DNA of 18,209 nucleotides from CAZYXZ01 sp964651395 (GTDB lineage Bacteria > Actinomycetota > Actinomycetes > BP-191): NCBI GenBank assembly GCA_964651395.1, contig CAZYXZ010000069.1, positions 1 to 18,209 on the forward strand, in the 5' to 3' direction. Made by a program: the position numbers and the translations under genes. This document shows positions 15,618 to 18,209 of this stretch, piece by piece (position 1 is the stretch's first letter; each line of letters opens with the position of its first letter). Under the pieces are notes generated by a model, which had not been told where the DNA came from, ran no database searches, and saw only the letters and a program-made list of their open reading frames with translations.

Positions 15618-16345
15618 GGGCGTCGTACCGCGACGCAGACCAGGTCGAGGCTGCGGTTGACCTGGTCCGGGCCGACGACGAAGTCCTCGGCGCGCACCGC
15701 GCGGACCAGCCGCTGCACGTGACGCGGCCAGCCGTCCGGCTCCGACGCGAGCTGCGCGCCGATCGCTGACCCGTTGCGCTTCTCCCAGCCGCGGATGAAC
15801 CGGCCGTGGTGCAGCCCCCACATGCGTGCGACGTCGAAATGCGGCTCGAGCAGGTCGGTCAGCTCGTGCTGGTCCAGCTCGCGGGTGTGGAACGGGTTGA
15901 GCGGCGTGTCCCGGCCGGGGGAGAAGGTGCGGCGGTTGGGCGTCGTGATGAGCAGCGTCCCGGCCGGGCGGAGGACGCGCGCGCACTCCGCGACGAATCC
16001 GGGCTGGTCGTGCAGGTGCTCGACCACCTGCAGGTTGGCCACGGCCTCGAGGCTCCCGTCGCGCAGCGGCAGATGTTGCAGGTCTCCCTGGACGACGTCC
16101 ACGTCGGGGTACCCGCGTCCGGCGTGCGCGGTCACGTCGGGGAGGTAGTCGAGGCCGATCACGCGGGCTGCCGACCGTCGCAGGAGCGCCGCGCCGTAGC
16201 CCTCGCCGCAGCCCGCGTCGAGCACGACCGCACCGGCGCAGAACGGCGCCAGTGCGAGGTAGGCCGCCTCGTGCCGGCGGAACCAGTAGTTCTCCACGGC
16301 GATCCCGGGCAGCGTGCGCTCACCGGTCAACGTCAGGCCACCCAC
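15614..16345 (-). CDS. SAM-dependent methyltransferase, Rv3030-like
   Basis: A 243-residue class I methyltransferase. GLTLTGERTLPGIAVENYWF opens the protein, then motif I VVLDAGCGEGYGA (40-52), VIGLDYLPD (62-70), QGDLQHLPL (86-94), NLQVVEHLHDQPGF (104-117) and the signature TPNRRTFSPGRDTPLNPFHT (135-154). That signature and TGERT...ENYWFRRH match what I recall of M. tuberculosis Rv3030, a methyltransferase of the MGLP locus, so the likely substrate is a glucose unit of an alpha-glucan oligosaccharide. I place the start at GTG 16345; TTG at 16330 is possible. A TAGCGT box ends eight bases before the GTG, so the mRNA may be leaderless. This is the first gene of the four-gene operon with the GH57, GT4 and hydrolase genes and diverges from etfB. 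Confidence 0.9.
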   Translation of the reverse strand: MGGLTLTGERTLPGIAVENYWFRRHEAAYLALAPFCAGAVVLDAGCGEGYGAALLRRSAARVIGLDYLPDVTAHAGRGYPDVDVVQGDLQHLPLRDGSLEAVANLQVVEHLHDQPGFVAECARVLRPAGTLLITTPNRRTFSPGRDTPLNPFHTRELDQHELTDLLEPHFDVARMWGLHHGRFIRGWEKRNGSAIGAQLASEPDGWPRHVQRLVRAVRAEDFVVGPDQVNRSLDLVCVAVRRP

Positions 16346-16353
16346 GCTCAGCG

Positions 16354-16359
16354 ACGCTA
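16354..16359 (-). promoter_or_regulatory. Candidate -10 box of the methyltransferase/GH57/GT4 operon
   Basis: TAGCGT on the minus strand lies eight bases before GTG 16345. It fits an actinobacterial TANNNT -10 element with transcription beginning at or next to the start codon. I see no good -35. Confidence 0.35.
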
Positions 16360-16374
16360 CTGTGTCGCTTCCCC

Positions 16375-16396
16375 GGGCGGGGCCCCAACCCCGCCC
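16375..16396. repeat. GC-rich hairpin, copy 1
   Basis: A perfect eight-base inverted repeat: arm GGGCGGGG, loop CCCCAA, arm CCCCGCCC. It lies between the divergent methyltransferase and etfB genes. A second near-copy follows twelve bases later. Confidence 0.85.
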
Positions 16397-16407
16397 TCGT
16401 CCGCGAA

Positions 16408-16426
16408 GCGGGGCCCCCAACCCCGC
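16408..16426. repeat. GC-rich hairpin, copy 2
   Basis: A six-base inverted repeat: arm GCGGGG, loop CCCCCAA, arm CCCCGC. It repeats copy 1 in the same orientation with one extra C in the loop. It lies upstream of the candidate etfB promoter. Confidence 0.85.
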
Positions 16427-16465
16427 CGCGGCTGTCCTGCCGGGCAACCTGACGCCGGTGTCGAG

Positions 16466-16495
16466 TTGACCCGCTAGCGCGGAGCAAGCGAATCT
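16466..16495 (+). promoter_or_regulatory. etfB: Candidate etfBA promoter with a palindrome in the spacer
   Basis: TTGACC (16466-16471) and GAATCT (16490-16495) form a -35/-10 pair with an 18-base spacer, giving a leader of about 50 to 55 bases to the ATG at 16556. The eight-base palindrome CGCTAGCG (16472-16479) sits directly after the -35 and could be part of an operator. Confidence 0.4.
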
Positions 16496-16555
16496 GTCCG
16501 GCACGCCGCGCACCGAGCGCACCCCACCCTGCAACGAGAGGGCCGTCGAACGCCC

Positions 16556-17335
16556 ATGAACATCGTCGTGCTGGTCAAGCAAGTCCCGGACACCTGGGCG
16601 GAGAAGAAGCTCGACCCCACCGACAAGACGGTCGACCGCGCGAGCGTCGACGGCGTCATGAACGAGATCGACGAGTACGCCGTCGAGGAGGCGCTCCGGC
16701 TGAAGGAGGCGCACGGCGGCGAGGTCACCGTCCTCACGATGGGTCCGGCCAAGGCGCTGGAGACCATCCGCAAGGCGTTGTCGATGGGCGCGGACAAGGC
16801 GGTGCACCTCAGCGACGACGCGCTGCACGGCAGCTGCGCGGTGTCGACCAGCTACGCGCTCGCGCAGGCGCTGCGGACCCTCGAGTACGACCTGGTGCTC
16901 GCCGGTTCCGAGGCGACGGACGCCCGCAGCGGCATCCTGCCCGCCCTGGTCGCCGAGCAGCTCGGGCTCCCGCAGCTGACGCTCGCGCGCAAGGTCGAGG
17001 TCGACGGCACATCCGTGAAGATCCAGCGGCAGACGGAGAACGGGTACACCGTCATCGAGGCGAACACGCCGGCCGTCGTCAGCGTCGTCGAGAAGATCAA
17101 CGAGCCGCGCTACCCGAGCTTCAAGGGCATCATGGCGGCCAAGTCCAAGCCGCTGACGACGCTGACCATCGCGGACGCCGGCATCGAGGCGGACAAGGTC
17201 GGGCTGACCAACGCCACGAGCGAGGTGCGTGAGTTCGCCGCGCGCCCGCCGCGCTCCGGCGGCACGATCGTCAAGGACGAGGGTGACGGCGCGCAGAAGC
17301 TCGCGGAGTTCCTCCAGCAGCAGAAGTTCATCTAG
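16556..17335 (+). CDS. etfB: Electron transfer flavoprotein, beta subunit
   Basis: EtfB pairs with EtfA to carry electrons from acyl-CoA and other flavin dehydrogenases to the respiratory chain; in most ETFs it binds AMP and part of the FAD site. The 259-residue protein opens MNIVVLVKQVPDTWAEKKLD, has NEIDEYAVEEALRLKEAHGG (36-55), VLTMGPAKALETIRKALSMG (59-78), LAGSEATDARSGILPALVAE, and VSVVEKINEPRYPSFKGIMA before the C-terminal arm that embraces EtfA. It is complete and of usual length (259 residues). The only purine-rich site, GAGAGG (16536-16541), lies 14 bases before the ATG, so initiation signals are weak even though the N-terminus is canonical. It is 24 bases before etfA and corresponds in order to mycobacterial fixA (Rv3029c). 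Confidence 0.97.
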   Translation: MNIVVLVKQVPDTWAEKKLDPTDKTVDRASVDGVMNEIDEYAVEEALRLKEAHGGEVTVLTMGPAKALETIRKALSMGADKAVHLSDDALHGSCAVSTSYALAQALRTLEYDLVLAGSEATDARSGILPALVAEQLGLPQLTLARKVEVDGTSVKIQRQTENGYTVIEANTPAVVSVVEKINEPRYPSFKGIMAAKSKPLTTLTIADAGIEADKVGLTNATSEVREFAARPPRSGGTIVKDEGDGAQKLAEFLQQQKFI

Positions 17336-17359
17336 GCGACGAGAGACAGGAGACGACCC

Positions 17360-18209
17360 ATGGCCGAGATCCTCGTTCTCGTCGAGCACACCGACGGGAC
17401 ACCGAAGAAGGTCTCCCTCGAGATGCTGACCAAGGCACGGCAGCTGGGCGAGCCCAGCGCGGTCTTCGTCGGCACCGGCTTCGCCAACGCCAAGGACAAG
17501 CTCGCCGAGTACGGCGCGGCGAAGGTCTACGTCGCGGAGGGCGAGGACTACGCCGGCTTCCAGACCGCGCCGGTCGCGGAGGTGCTCGCCCAGCTGGTCG
17601 CGGACAAGTCGCCGGCGGCGGTCTTCGTCGCGAGCAGCCCCGACGGCAAGGAGACGGCCGCGCGGCTGGCCGTGAAGACCGGCTCCGGCGTGCTGACCGA
17701 CGCGGTCGACGTCCAGGACGGCTTCGTCGCGCGCCAGGACATCTTCGGCGGCGCGACCATCGTGCAGTCGGCGGTGACCAAGGGCACGCCGATCATCTGC
17801 CTGCGCCCCAACAGCACCCCGCCGGAGGCCAGCCCGGCCACGCCCGCCGAGGAGCAGGTCAGCGTCACGCTGTCCGACGCCGCGAAGAGCGCCCGAGTCG
17901 TCGAGCGGGTCGTCGAGGAGAAGGGCGGACGGCCCGACCTCACTGAGGCGTCCATCGTCGTCTCCGGCGGCCGCGGCCTCGGTGCGGCGGAGCACTTCAC
18001 GCTGATCGAGGGCCTGGCCGACTCGCTCGGCGCCGCGGTCGGTGCCTCCCGCGCTGCCACCGACGCCGGCTGGTACCCGCACCAGAACCAGGTCGGCCAG
18101 ACCGGCAAGACCGTGTCGCCGCAGCTCTACATGGCGATCGGGATCTCGGGCGCGATCCAGCACCGGGCCGGCATGCAGACGTCGAAGACGATCGTCGCGA
18201 TCAACAAGG
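17360..18209 (+). CDS. etfA: Electron transfer flavoprotein, alpha subunit (partial, C-terminus outside window)
   Basis: EtfA is the FAD-binding subunit of electron transfer flavoprotein. The first 283 residues are present; the gene runs off the right edge with probably only a few tens of residues missing. The N-terminal domain starts MAEILVLVEHTDGTPKKVSL. The FAD domain shows VVSGGRGLGAAEHFTLIEGL (200-219), VGASRAATDAGWYPHQNQVG (227-246), and the family signature LYMAIGISGAIQHRAGM (256-272), then SKTIVAINK. A good ribosome site, AGGAGA, lies seven bases before the ATG. It is co-directional with etfB, 24 bases downstream, and matches fixB (Rv3028c) in the mycobacterial order. Confidence 0.96.
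   Translation, partial: MAEILVLVEHTDGTPKKVSLEMLTKARQLGEPSAVFVGTGFANAKDKLAEYGAAKVYVAEGEDYAGFQTAPVAEVLAQLVADKSPAAVFVASSPDGKETAARLAVKTGSGVLTDAVDVQDGFVARQDIFGGATIVQSAVTKGTPIICLRPNSTPPEASPATPAEEQVSVTLSDAAKSARVVERVVEEKGGRPDLTEASIVVSGGRGLGAAEHFTLIEGLADSLGAAVGASRAATDAGWYPHQNQVGQTGKTVSPQLYMAIGISGAIQHRAGMQTSKTIVAINK

Noticed and set aside
16375..16426. Twin hairpins as a bidirectional terminator or the start of a CRISPR array
   Set aside because: Both flanking genes point away from them, there is no T-run, and there are only two copies without spacer-like periodicity.
16346..18163. Long minus-strand open frame continuing upstream of the Rv3030-like methyltransferase through etfB and etfA
   Set aside because: It is the complement of the two ETF genes; the methyltransferase domain starts at about 16345.
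1..18209. tRNA, rRNA, insertion sequence, phage or riboswitch
   Set aside because: I saw no sequence resembling these; nearly all bases belong to coding genes and the gaps are short.

Overview
The window looks like a chromosomal segment of a high-GC actinobacterium. The signs are very GC-rich codon use, many GTG starts, short or overlapping gene junctions, several probable leaderless starts, a GlgE-type alpha-glucan gene, and a gene block I recognise as matching the Mycobacterium tuberculosis order Rv3028c to Rv3032. I cannot name the genus. A run of ten Ns at 1591-1600 shows this is a scaffolded draft assembly.

Left part (1-6869) is alpha-glucan metabolism. A partial glgE (minus) diverges from glgP (plus) across 54 bp that appear to hold back-to-back promoters. 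A lone type IV prepilin-like gene follows glgP and meets glgX (minus) tail to tail. glgX is the second gene of a pair whose first gene is an alpha/beta hydrolase, and it seems to start at a CTG overlapping the hydrolase stop.

Middle part (6917-11963) is a plus-strand operon: an NAD(P)-binding Rossmann protein, a catalytically intact enoyl-CoA hydratase, a SAM methyltransferase, a left-handed beta-helix acyltransferase and a polytopic GT39-like membrane glycosyltransferase. The last four overlap by 1 to 4 bases. It looks like a pathway that modifies a glycan or lipid-linked sugar; its product is unknown to me.

Right part (11960-18209) has a minus-strand operon of four overlapping genes: a methyltransferase like Rv3030, a GH57 branching enzyme like Rv3031, a GT4 glucosyltransferase like Rv3032, and an Asp-nucleophile alpha/beta hydrolase that resembles animal MEST. 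The first three match the mycobacterial methylglucose lipopolysaccharide (MGLP) block. Divergent from them is etfBA, the two subunits of electron transfer flavoprotein. The 210-bp gap between them carries two near-identical GC-rich hairpins and a candidate etfBA promoter.

Taken together, GlgE, GlgP and GlgX would build and recycle cytosolic alpha-glucan, while the GT4/GH57/methyltransferase set would make a second, probably methylated, alpha-glucan. The operon between the two sets may decorate a surface or lipid-linked sugar. I saw no RNA genes, insertion sequences or CRISPR arrays, and no gene-free stretch longer than 300 bases.
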